Shown: piece after piece, positions 1 to 7,434 of the stretch
Layout of the letters: every line of letters starts with the position of its first letter
Position numbering within the stretch: position 1 is the first letter of the stretch
Assembly: GCA_964599885.1 (NCBI GenBank)
Contig: CAZRHH010000092.1
Coordinates: 1 to 10,557 of the forward strand
Reading direction: 5' to 3'
Length of the DNA stretch: 10,557 nucleotides
Source: CAZRHH01 sp964599885
GTDB lineage: Bacteria; Chloroflexota; Dehalococcoidia; DSTF01; JACRBR01
Position numbers and translations under genes: made by a program
Notes under the pieces: generated by a model
Databases searched by the model: none
The model's input: the letters and a program-made list of their open reading frames with translations, nothing else
What the model was told of the DNA's origin: nothing

Positions 1-95
1 GCAAGTCCAAGCGCGCCCTCCGCGCCGGCGACGAGATGTTCGTCGTCGCCAAGCCGAATCAGCGCATGTTGCGCAGGCTCCTGCCGTATCATTGA
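1..95 (+). CDS. rpmI: 50S ribosomal protein L35, 3' end (partial)
   Basis: The last 30 codons of an open frame enter from the left edge (first full codon at base 3) and stop at TGA 93-95. The visible residues are basic, begin KSKRALRAGDEMFVVAK and end RRLLPYH. The ending and composition match the C-terminus of L35, a small protein of the large ribosomal subunit. The start lies outside the window. The identification rests on this tail and on rplT following 105 bases downstream on the same strand, which is the conserved infC-rpmI-rplT order. By that order infC would be expected just left of the window, but it cannot be seen here. Confidence 0.88.
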   Translation, partial: KSKRALRAGDEMFVVAKPNQRMLRRLLPYH

Positions 96-105
96 GCATC
101 GACGA

Positions 106-162
106 CTAGTGTCTGGTGTTTGGTGTCTGGCAATTCACGAGACACCAGACACCAAACACCAG
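106..162. repeat. Inverted array of a 7-base unit forming an 18-bp hairpin
   Basis: Bases 113-130 (CTGGTGTTTGGTGTCTGG) are the exact reverse complement of 145-162, separated by a 14-base loop. Each arm is itself built from tandem heptamers. The left arm reads CTAGTGT, CTGGTGT, TTGGTGT, then a partial CTGG; the right arm reads ACACCAG, ACACCAA, ACACCAG. The element fills half of the rpmI-rplT spacer and ends 38 bases before the L20 start, so it would fold in the polycistronic mRNA. No run of T follows it, so it is not a standard intrinsic terminator. It could be a dispersed intergenic palindromic repeat, an mRNA-stability or processing hairpin, or part of an L20 control leader; the sequence does not decide between these. 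Confidence 0.8.
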
Positions 163-187
163 TCCGCCATTAGCATCGACCAGATAT

Positions 188-193
188 AGAGGA
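188..193 (+). promoter_or_regulatory. Ribosome binding site of rplT
   Basis: AGAGGA lies 7 bases before the ATG at 201, a good Shine-Dalgarno match at normal spacing. It fixes the L20 start, which also agrees with the conserved L20 N-terminus MPRVKRG. The site is 25 bases downstream of the 18-bp hairpin, so the hairpin does not itself mask it. Confidence 0.75.
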
Positions 194-200
194 ACGGATC

Positions 201-557
201 ATGCCCAGAGTAAAGCGCGGCGTCACGGCGCACGCACGGCACAAGAAGATCATCGGCATGGCGGCCGGCCACAAGGGCCAGCGCCATCGCGTCTTCCGGC
301 GCGCCAACGAGTCCGTGCTGCACGCCCTCGACTACGCCTACGGGCATCGCCGCGAGCGCAAGGGCGACTTCCGCAAGCTCTGGATCGCCCGCATCAACGC
401 CGCCGCCCGCATCAACGGCACCACCTACAGCAAACTCATCGATGGCATGGCCAAGGCCGGCATCATGGTCAACCGCAAGATGCTCGCCGACCTCGCCGTC
501 CGCGAGCCGCAAGCCTTCGCCGCCCTCACGAAGCAAGCCGAAGCCGCCCGCGCGTAA
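201..557 (+). CDS. rplT: 50S ribosomal protein L20
   Basis: A complete protein of 118 aa, the usual L20 length. L20 binds 23S rRNA early in large-subunit assembly, and in several bacteria it represses its own operon. The sequence shows the family hallmarks in order: the N-terminus MPRVKRGVTAHARHKKII, the basic region GHKGQRHRVFRRANESVLHA, the RKGDFRKLWIARINAAAR block and the C-terminal GIMVNRKMLADLAV stretch. The start is supported by AGAGGA 7 bases upstream. It follows rpmI, and its stop is only 8 bases before the next ATG, so the three genes are probably co-transcribed. The C-terminal tail, EAARA, is alanine-rich. Identity is not in doubt. Confidence 0.98.
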   Translation: MPRVKRGVTAHARHKKIIGMAAGHKGQRHRVFRRANESVLHALDYAYGHRRERKGDFRKLWIARINAAARINGTTYSKLIDGMAKAGIMVNRKMLADLAVREPQAFAALTKQAEAARA

Positions 558-565
558 GCGCAGTC

Positions 566-844
566 ATGGCGAACGAGCAGCAACACACGCCAGAACACAC
601 AATTGTGCTGTACGCCCAGGGATACTGCGAGTTCTCCGAGATGGTGCGCCTGCACCTCGAATCGCGCGGTCAGCGCTACGCAGAACGCGACGTCGACGCC
701 GATCCGGACGCCCGCAAAGAAATGCTCGATCTCGGCGCGCAGGGCACGCCCGTCGTCGTCATCGACGGTGAAGTCGTGATTGGCTTCGACGAGGAATCGA
801 TCGACGAACTGCTCGGCTTCACGCCCTACAATCCGCCGCAATAG
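566..844 (+). CDS. Glutaredoxin-family protein with monothiol-type CxxS site
   Basis: A complete protein of 92 aa starting at ATG 566, 8 bases after the rplT stop. Glutaredoxin-like features in order are a first strand (HTIVLYAQGYC, residues 11-21), the active-site position C21-E-F-S24, a helix ending LHLESRGQRY, the second strand with DVDADP (42-47), the T61-P62 loop (the cis-proline found in thioredoxin folds) and VVVIDGEVVIGFD (63-75). The second active-site cysteine of a dithiol glutaredoxin is serine here, so only monothiol chemistry, iron-sulfur or glutathione/mycothiol-type adduct handling, or a non-redox role would be possible; which of these is unknown. No clear Shine-Dalgarno sequence is visible, so translational coupling to rplT is likely. 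A longer upstream frame exists but overlaps rplT and is noise. The family call is firm; the substrate cannot be inferred. Confidence 0.88.
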   Translation: MANEQQHTPEHTIVLYAQGYCEFSEMVRLHLESRGQRYAERDVDADPDARKEMLDLGAQGTPVVVIDGEVVIGFDEESIDELLGFTPYNPPQ

Positions 845-871
845 AAGCAGCGCCGGTTAACGCTCGCCGCC

Positions 872-2989
872 TCAGCGCGGTACGGGGGCGCGCAGTTCGT
901 CCAGCGCCTGTGCGGCTGCCTCCGCATGCAACACGGAGAACTGCGCGTTCTGATCGGCGACGCGTTGCAGGTACTCCGTCGCACGCACATCGTCGCCCGC
1001 CGCCTGAAAGATCATCCCCGCATGAAACAGGATCAGCGGCTCGCCGGTACCGGTGCGCAGCGCCTGCTCGATCGCCGTCATGGCCTCGCCGATGTTGGCC
1101 ACTTTGTACTGCACCCACGCCAGTACGTCGGCGGCCTGGATGCTCGGCTGCGCTTCGAACGCCGCCTCTGCACGCGCCACGGTCGCCTCCAGATCACGTC
1201 CGTGATCAGCGTTGAACACCGCGATCTGCAGGCCGGTATTGACGCCGTTCGCCTCGTACAACTGCGCGATCGCATCAACCACGGTGTACTGCTGATCCGC
1301 CGCATCAGCATCGCCCGCCGCCGCGTACACGTCGCCGAGCGCGATCACGTACTCCGGCAACGGAACCACGTCGATCGCGGCAGAGTACTGCTCGATGGCC
1401 GCATCGAGGTCGCCGCGCGCCGCCTCGACCCGGCCCAGGCCCGCGAGCGCGTGTACGTAGCCTGGCAGTAACTCCAGCGAGGCCTGGTACGCATTGCGTG
1501 ATGCGTCGAGCCTTCCGAAGATGAAGTGCAGATTGGCGATCTGCGCGAGCGTCCATGCCGCATGCTCCGGCACGCCGTCGCCCTCGGCAAGCGCCAACGC
1601 GGACTCGAAGCTCGAAAGCGCCGCCTCGTATTCGCCATTGACCTGCTCGAGCAGCGCTTGCCGGCTGAAGGCCGCAAAGTCCGGCTCGATCGCCGCCATG
1701 CGCTCGTATGCGGCGGCCGCTTCGTCGTACGCACCCAAGCCGGTCTGCGCATCGCCCAGAACGCCATACGCAAACGCCGCCATATCGCAGCGACTGCGCC
1801 GGCGCCATCGCCTCCGCGTCTAGCAGATGCTGGAGTGCCATATCCCGGTCGCCCGCGGCCGCTGCGATCACGCCGGCATGATACGAAAGCCGGGCGTCCC
1901 GCGTTCCGAGGCGCAGCGACTCGATGCTGAGCTCACGCGCTTCGTCGATGCGATCCGCTTTGAACGCCGCCCACGCCACAACGTCCGCCGCGTAAATGCT
2001 CGGGCGGCGCTCGTACGCTGCTTTCGCTCGAAGGTACGTCTGTTCCGGATGGATGCCCTGATCCGCATCGAAAAGGGCCAGATCCAGATCGGTATCCACA
2101 CCCTGTGCCTGAGCGAGCTCCTGCGTCGCGCGGACGAGTGCGTACTGTTCTTCGGCTTCTTCCTCCCGGCCGCGTGACCACAGCAAGTCGCCCAGCAACG
2201 TTGCATACTCGGCGAGGGGACGTTCCGCAACGGCGCTGCGGAGCAACGCCTCGGCGCGTTCTACATCGCCGACCGCGACTGCGGACCGTGCAAGTGCTGC
2301 GTCCGTCATCGCTTCGCCGGGCAGGATCGACGCGGCGCGGCTGTATGCAGCATTGGCGGCGACAACATCACCGCGTGTCAGTTCCAAGGTTCCGATCTGG
2401 ACGTACGCCCAAGCCTCATCGGGTGGCGACGCTGCCCCAGCCGCTGCGGCGCGCTCCATCGCCTCTACCGCGCCGTCGAGGTCGCCGTGCAGCTCCCGCA
2501 AGTACGACACGCGGCTGTACGATGCGAAGTCCGGCCGCCGATCGACCATCTCCTGCGCTGTGGCGAGCGCCTCATCGTAGCGGCCGAGTTCGACGAACGC
2601 ATCCGTGAGCACGCCGTAGACAGCGTTCACATCCGGCGCGATCAACCGGGCGCGTTCGCCGATCATCAACGCGCCGGCGAAGTCGTGCCGCGCCAGCGCC
2701 ACGACGCCCGCAACGACCAGCGCCTTACAGCGTCTGGCTCCACCGCAAGCGCCTGATCCGCCGCATCGCGCTGCACGTACAGCGACGCGAGCCGCGTCAG
2801 CGCATCGACGTCATCCGGCCGGTCGCGCACGGTTTGCTCAAGTACCGTCAGTTGCGCCGCACTGCCGTTAACCCGGACCGCGGGAGGCGGCGGCGCGTCA
2901 TCGCGTCCATCGGTGGCGATGCTGCCGAGCGCAAACATGCCGCCGACCACAACCACCAGGAACGTCGCGACCACAATGCGTGGCATCAT
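872..2989 (-). pseudogene. Membrane-anchored tetratricopeptide-repeat protein, two frame breaks
   Basis: Read from ATG 2989 to TGA 872 with two single-base corrections, this gives about 705 aa. Residues 4-25 (IVVATFLVVVVGGMFALG) form an N-terminal membrane anchor or uncleaved signal, followed by a Pro-rich linker and then TPR repeats (for example LASLYVQRDAADQAL, TDAFVELGRYDEAL, GDVYAAAGDADAADQQY, LAGLGRVEAARGDLDAAI) to the C-terminus, which ends APVPR. TPR arrays are helical scaffolds for protein contacts. Frame 1 runs 2989 to about 2725, frame 2 about 2724 to 1800, frame 3 about 1785 to 872. One extra A at the AA on the minus strand (TT at 2725-2726) restores DAVKALVVAGVVALARHDFAGAL at the first break. 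The second break lies near 1782-1800 and needs one base removed. The reconstructed protein holds two copies of one module. The gene lies 117 bases after DUF4331, so co-transcription is likely. Either consensus errors or decay could explain the breaks. Confidence 0.82.
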
Positions 2990-3067
2990 CGCTCAGGCTC
3001 ACTTCCGCCGCCCGTTGGCGTCTGTCTCAGGCGCATCGTTCGCTCATCCATCACTTCCGAGCCGCGA

Positions 3068-3099
3068 CCGGCCGGAGGGGTTGATCGCCCTCCGGCCGG
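3068..3099 (-). repeat. 12-bp GC-rich hairpin between the DUF4331 and TPR genes
   Basis: CCGGCCGGAGGG at 3068-3079 is the exact reverse complement of 3088-3099, with an 8-base loop. It begins 8 bases past the DUF4331 stop on the minus strand. No T run follows in either direction, so it does not look like a classical intrinsic terminator. It may be an mRNA 3'-end stabiliser, a Rho-assisted or weak terminator that lowers TPR expression relative to DUF4331, or a chance product of high GC, although 12 perfect pairs make chance less likely. Confidence 0.55.
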
Positions 3100-3106
3100 C
3101 ACGAAT

Positions 3107-4683
3107 CTATACCTCGTCCTGCGTTACCGCACGGTGCTGGCGAATCCGCCCCACCACGACAGCGCCAACGATCAGTAGCACCAACGTCAGCGCGGAACCG
3201 CTGAGACCCGCCGCGAGCGACACCGCCATGGCGCCAACGCCATGATCGTGCTCGTGGTCGAACCCGGAATGCGGTGATGCCACGTACGGGAATGACGTGA
3301 GCAGCGGCTTGTCGTTGCCGTCGACACCGTCGCCGAGCACGTTGTTCGGCGCGGAATCGACGCACGGTGGCAGGTCGAAGCCGTAGCCGCAGGCCACCGC
3401 TCGCAGCGCGATGTCGATGACATCGTCACCCAGCTCGCGGCCGTTCGGGAAGCCGCAGTTATCGCCGGCGATGACGGCCAGACGGTTGTTGGCCGCGCAA
3501 GCACTGGGCTTGATCGCCGTATTCAGCCGAAGCTGCTCAGAAGGCTCGACATCCGGCGGCTGGTTCAGCCCCGGAATACCGGTGAAGAACACCGTCACCA
3601 GATCCGTGCGTCCGGTCTCGGGAATCGGCGTCACAATGCCGTTGTAGACGATGTTTAGCTTCTCCGCGAGATCGGAGTTCAGCACGAAGTCCAGGAAACT
3701 ACCATCATCTTCCGGATCGGACGCGTTGAACCGATCCTTGTCCGAAAGCGGTATCACGACTTCGTTGACCAGCGGGTTGCCGAGACGCGACACCTGCCGG
3801 AAACGCCCGACGCTATCGCGCGAACCGTCGCGCTTGACGATCGTCACCGCGCCACGGTATGTGTCCGACCACACACCGATCACGCCGGAGCCGTCCGCTC
3901 CCTGTTCGGTCGTTGGGTTGCACTTGCATTCGGTAACCGACGCGATCGGCACCTGGAATACGATCGAGTTCACGTTGAACCCGCTCAGGGCGTCGAGGCC
4001 GCCGCCAGCGTTGCCGGAAGCGAGCGGATCGTCGCCAGATCGAACAACGCGCCGAGGTCCGCAAAGAACGGGTCATCGCGCTGGCCCGCGAATACCTTAC
4101 CGCCGCCCGGCAGATTGTGAATCGCCGCGTTCGCCAGGCTGTCGTAGTCTGGCGTGGAGGTGGGGCCGGTGTTGTTCGGCGGCACCGCGAGGTGACTGGC
4201 TACCGTGCGGTAGCGCCGGTTACCATCGCGACGCTGCACGTCATAGAACTGGCGAATGTTGAAGTTCTCGTCGTTGAGCGACGTGATCGGACCCGTGGCG
4301 TACAGGAACGTCGTCGGGTCCTGAATCTCGGTGTAGAAGCGGAAGGCGTAGCTCACGTCTTCCTCCGTGTCGCCGTCGTAGTCGACGCTGAATTCGTACC
4401 AGACGTCATCGCCGAAGTTGTAGAAGTTCGGTCCGCCGGCCGGTTCCTCCATCGGGATCCAGTTGCCGACGAACGTCACCATGTCGGGCGCGTCCGGCGC
4501 GATAAATGCGTAGACGTCCGTCGTGTCCGCGAGAGGGTCACCCGAAATGAGCGGCGCCTCGCGGTGGCTCGACGCTTCGCTATCGCCCGCCGGCCGGATC
4601 GTGATCGCCGTCACCGACGTGACCGCGACTCCTATCGCCAGCGCGGGCAGCACGAAGCCCAGCAGCTTCTTCAAGCTGATCAT
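3107..4683 (-). pseudogene. DUF4331 domain protein, exported and membrane-anchored, one frame break
   Basis: With one base restored, the gene runs from ATG 4683 to TAG 3107 and encodes about 525 aa. It has an N-terminal signal or anchor (residues 4-26), the DUF4331 opening SSHREAPLISGDPLADTTDVY (38-58), the WYEFSVDYDGD and FRFYTEIQDP regions, then FPNGRELGDDVIDIALR and LGDGVDGNDKPLL near the C-terminus, a His/Asp-rich DHEHDHG (about 476-482) and a final membrane segment (about 487-512) with a basic tail. DUF4331 is a widespread exported domain of unknown function. The frame breaks near 4014-4015: one added C on the plus strand turns the stop-bound frame into IRSLPGNAGGGLDALSGFN, the usual family sequence. 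The ATG at 4683 is chosen because AGGAGAG lies 6 bases upstream and a signal sequence follows; a longer frame from 4830 lacks both. The downstream partner is the TPR gene. Confidence 0.88.
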
Positions 4684-4689
4684 GAGGTT

Positions 4690-4696
4690 CTCTCCT
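4690..4696 (-). promoter_or_regulatory. Ribosome binding site of the DUF4331 gene
   Basis: On the minus strand AGGAGAG ends 6 bases before the ATG at 4683. This strong Shine-Dalgarno match decides the start in favour of the Met that opens the signal sequence, over the upstream in-frame start at 4830. Confidence 0.8.
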
Positions 4697-4938
4697 GTTG
4701 AGTGTCCTTGTGTGGCGGTACGTGCGTGAACTGCGTCCGGTACCGGTCTCCTTTCCTCGAGCGATCGCCTCAGCTGCGGCACGACGCGCAGGAGGGATCG
4801 AGCCCGCGTCACTGCGGACTCTGTTCGCACGGGACCGAGTCGGCGCGTTGGCGGAAGCTACGCGGGTGCGCTGCGCCGCGCCTCGATCTGGCAGTTCTTC
4901 GCTAAATCAGCGGCGGCGGATCAGGGGAGGTAAGTCAA

Positions 4939-4968
4939 ATTCTCGTCGTGCGCAAAAAGTAGTATCAA
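4939..4968 (-). promoter_or_regulatory. Possible sigma-70-type promoter for the DUF4331-TPR locus
   Basis: The 297 bases between pheT and DUF4331 hold no gene. Reading the minus strand just past the pheT stop, TTGATA (4963-4968) is followed after 18 bases by GAGAAT (4939-4944), which match the -35 and -10 consensus at 5 of 6 and 4 of 6 positions. Transcription would begin near 4932 and leave a leader of about 250 bases, which includes a perfect CCGGTACCGG palindrome at 4737-4746. No clear terminator for pheT is seen here, so read-through from pheST is also possible. This is a motif match only; high-GC bacteria often use other promoter types. Confidence 0.3.
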
Positions 4969-4980
4969 CCGAAGTCCGGG

Positions 4981-7425
4981 TTAAGCCCGCAACTCAGCGC
5001 CAAACTCACGGCGGAGCCGCTCGACCAGCTTGCGCTGCGCTTTCGCCACGTCGTCATCGGTCAGCGTATGGTCGCCCGACTGCCAGGCGACCGCGAACGC
5101 GACGGACTTCTTGCCGCCGGCGATCTGATCGCCACGATACACGTCGAAGATGCGCGCTTCGCGCACCAGCGGCGTTACTTCGATCGTCCCCAGCAGCGCG
5201 CCAGCCGGCGTCGCATCATCGACGATCAGCGCAAGATCTTGCTCGACGGCCGGAAACTTCGACACGGCGCGCATCTTTGGTCGTGCGCCCGTATGCGGAA
5301 GCAGCGCGTCGATCGACAGATCGAAGAGATACACCGGCTGTTCGATGTCGAACGCACCGGCGACATCCGGATGCAACTGCCCGATGACCCCGACGCGCGT
5401 GCCCGCAACCGAAATCGCAGCCGTCCGGCCGGGCATCATCCCAAACTCGTCGGAAGCCACGTACTCGACATCCACGCTCAACCCGTCGAACAGCGACTCC
5501 ACGTACGCCTTCGCATCATAGAAGTCGACGAATTCCTCGCTCGCCGCGCCCCAACGGTCTCGTCGGCGTCCGCTCATGACCCCGACCGCTGCCTCGCGCT
5601 CCTCGGGCATCGCTGCTTCCCCGAACGGGCGTCCGTCCGCGCTCGCATGTGTCTCAGCGCGTTCGTACACGCGCGATGTCTCGAAGATCGCCACTTCAAC
5701 CTTCTCGTGGCGCAGGTTGACCGCGAGTGACTGCAACACGCTTGCCCGCAGCGTCGGGCGCAGATACTCGTGCTCTGCCGTGATTGGGTTCACCATCCGG
5801 TACGGTGGGTAGATGGCTAGCTCCTCGCGCGGCACGACGCGCGACAGCGCTTCGAGCGTCGTCAGCGAGTACGTGATGACTTCTCGCATGCCCGCAGCGG
5901 CCAGCAGCGAGCGCACGTCTTCGCGCAGTTCACGCCGCGGCTGCGCGATCGCATCAGGGATCGCGCCCGCCAGCAGTTGCGCCGGAATCTCGTCGTATCC
6001 GATCACGCGCCCGATCTCTTCGATCACGTCGTCGGGAATGCGCACGTCGCCGCGCCAGTACGGCACGCGGACGACGTAGCGATCTGGCGGCACCCATCGC
6101 GCCGAAAAGCCAAGCGATGTGAGGATTGCTCGCACCTTCGACGTGGGCGGATCGATGCCAAGCACGCGCCCGACGCGCTCGCGCGTCACCTCGACGCGCT
6201 CTTCGCGCTGCTTGCCGGGATACACGTCGATAGCCCCCGCCGCCGCTTTGCCACCGCACACTTCCACCAGCAGTTTCGTCGCGCGTTTCGACGCCGCCAT
6301 CGCCAGTTCCGGCGGCAATCCCTTCTCGAAGCGTGTCGATGCTTCGCTGCGCGCCTTCAGCGCCATACTCGTCCGCCGCACGTTCGCTCCGTTGAAACAT
6401 GCCGCTTCGAGCAGCACGTTCACGGTCTTCTCCGTGACTTCGCTCTCGAGTCCGCCGATGACGCCAGCAAGCGCGACCGGGCCGCGCTCGTCAGCGATCA
6501 CCAGCACATCCTCGTGCAGCGTGCGCTTCTCGCGGTCGAGTGTTGTGAACTCTTCACCGGGCTGGCCGCGCCGCACGATGATGTGATGGCCGTCGATCGT
6601 GTCGTAGTCGAAGGCGTGCAGCGGCTGCCCCATTTCGAGCATCACGTAATTCGTCACGTCCACGACGTTGTTGATCGGCCGCTGCCCGAGCGCGATGAGG
6701 CGCTGCTGCATCCATTCCGGCGACGGACCCAGCTTGATGCCTTCGATCACCGTCGCGATGTACCTCCGGCACAGTTCCGGCGCGTTGATGTGGACGTTTG
6801 CACGGCCCTTGATCGGCTCGCCGCTTTCGGCGTACTCGAGCGAAGGCTCGCGCACCGTCTCGCCGGTTAGCGCCGCGACCTCGCGAGCGATGCCGAGCAC
6901 GGAGTACCAGTCCGGGCGATTCGGCGTCACCGACAGCTCGAAGATCACGTCGCCGAGCACGTCAGCGAGTGGCGTCCCGAGCGGCGCATCTTCGCCGAGC
7001 ACCAGGATGCCCTCGTGATCCTCAGACAGTCCGAGCTCGTACTCGCTCAGCACCATGCCGGCCGACTCGACGCCGCGGATCACCGCCGGCTTCAGTATTG
7101 ACGTCTTGCCGCTGTGGCCGTCGCGCACACGCGCGCCGACCGTCGCGAACGCGATCTTCTGTCCGACGGCGAGATTCGGCGCGCCGCACACGACGCGGTG
7201 CTGTTCGTCGTCGCTCACATGTACGGTGGCGAGGCGCAAGCGATCGGCGTTCGGATGCGGATCGACAGCCGCGACGAGCGCGACGCGGATGTCGGCGCCC
7301 CAATCGCCGCCCGTGCGCACGATCCTGTCGACCGCGAGGCCGGCGCGCGTCAGCTTGTGCGCCAGTTCCTCGGGTGAGAGGCGCAGGTCGACGTACTCGC
7401 TCAGCCACTTGAGTGAGACTTGCAT
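4981..7425 (-). CDS. pheT: Phenylalanine--tRNA ligase beta subunit
   Basis: A complete protein of 814 aa, the normal length for the large subunit of the heterotetrameric PheRS, which charges tRNA(Phe) in the cytoplasm. Visible in order are the N-terminal MQVSLKWLSEYVDL, an EMAP-type tRNA-binding OB domain (about 40-155, with DPHPNADRLRLATV and VVCGAPNLAVGQ), the VTPNRPDWYSVLGIAREVAALTG stretch, the B3/4 editing region (with NNVVDVTNYVMLEMGQPLHAFD and RRGQPGEEFTTLD), the B5 domain (about 400-475, with DDVIEEIGRVIGYDEIP), the catalytic-like core and a C-terminal FDX-ACB domain (about 720-814, opening SKFPAVEQDLALIV). The start ATG at 7425 lies 9 bases after the pheS stop, with AGGA at 7433-7436 overlapping that stop, so the two are co-translated. 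The frame is intact over 2.4 kb. Confidence 0.98.
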   Translation of the reverse strand: MQVSLKWLSEYVDLRLSPEELAHKLTRAGLAVDRIVRTGGDWGADIRVALVAAVDPHPNADRLRLATVHVSDDEQHRVVCGAPNLAVGQKIAFATVGARVRDGHSGKTSILKPAVIRGVESAGMVLSEYELGLSEDHEGILVLGEDAPLGTPLADVLGDVIFELSVTPNRPDWYSVLGIAREVAALTGETVREPSLEYAESGEPIKGRANVHINAPELCRRYIATVIEGIKLGPSPEWMQQRLIALGQRPINNVVDVTNYVMLEMGQPLHAFDYDTIDGHHIIVRRGQPGEEFTTLDREKRTLHEDVLVIADERGPVALAGVIGGLESEVTEKTVNVLLEAACFNGANVRRTSMALKARSEASTRFEKGLPPELAMAASKRATKLLVEVCGGKAAAGAIDVYPGKQREERVEVTRERVGRVLGIDPPTSKVRAILTSLGFSARWVPPDRYVVRVPYWRGDVRIPDDVIEEIGRVIGYDEIPAQLLAGAIPDAIAQPRRELREDVRSLLAAAGMREVITYSLTTLEALSRVVPREELAIYPPYRMVNPITAEHEYLRPTLRASVLQSLAVNLRHEKVEVAIFETSRVYERAETHASADGRPFGEAAMPEEREAAVGVMSGRRRDRWGAASEEFVDFYDAKAYVESLFDGLSVDVEYVASDEFGMMPGRTAAISVAGTRVGVIGQLHPDVAGAFDIEQPVYLFDLSIDALLPHTGARPKMRAVSKFPAVEQDLALIVDDATPAGALLGTIEVTPLVREARIFDVYRGDQIAGGKKSVAFAVAWQSGDHTLTDDDVAKAQRKLVERLRREFGAELRA

Positions 7426-7434
7426 CGTGCTGTC

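Noticed and set aside
106..162. CRISPR-like repeat in the rplT leader
   Set aside because: The units are 7 bases long, directly adjacent without spacers and arranged as an inverted pair, so it is not a CRISPR array.
910..2756. Several plus-strand open frames opposite the TPR gene
   Set aside because: They are Arg/Pro-rich antisense shadows; the minus strand carries clear TPR motifs across the whole stretch.
4005..4030. Programmed ribosomal frameshift in DUF4331
   Set aside because: There is no slippery heptamer or matching downstream structure, and one restored base in CC rebuilds the conserved family sequence exactly.
4684..4830. Longer DUF4331 start at 4830
   Set aside because: It adds a basic, non-signal extension before the real signal sequence and has no ribosome binding site, while ATG 4683 has AGGAGAG at ideal spacing.
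5977..6870. Long plus-strand open frame of 297 codons opposite pheT
   Set aside because: It lies wholly antisense to the conserved pheT coding sequence. High-GC genes often leave long open antisense frames, and its residues are rich in Arg, His and Ala with no family signature.
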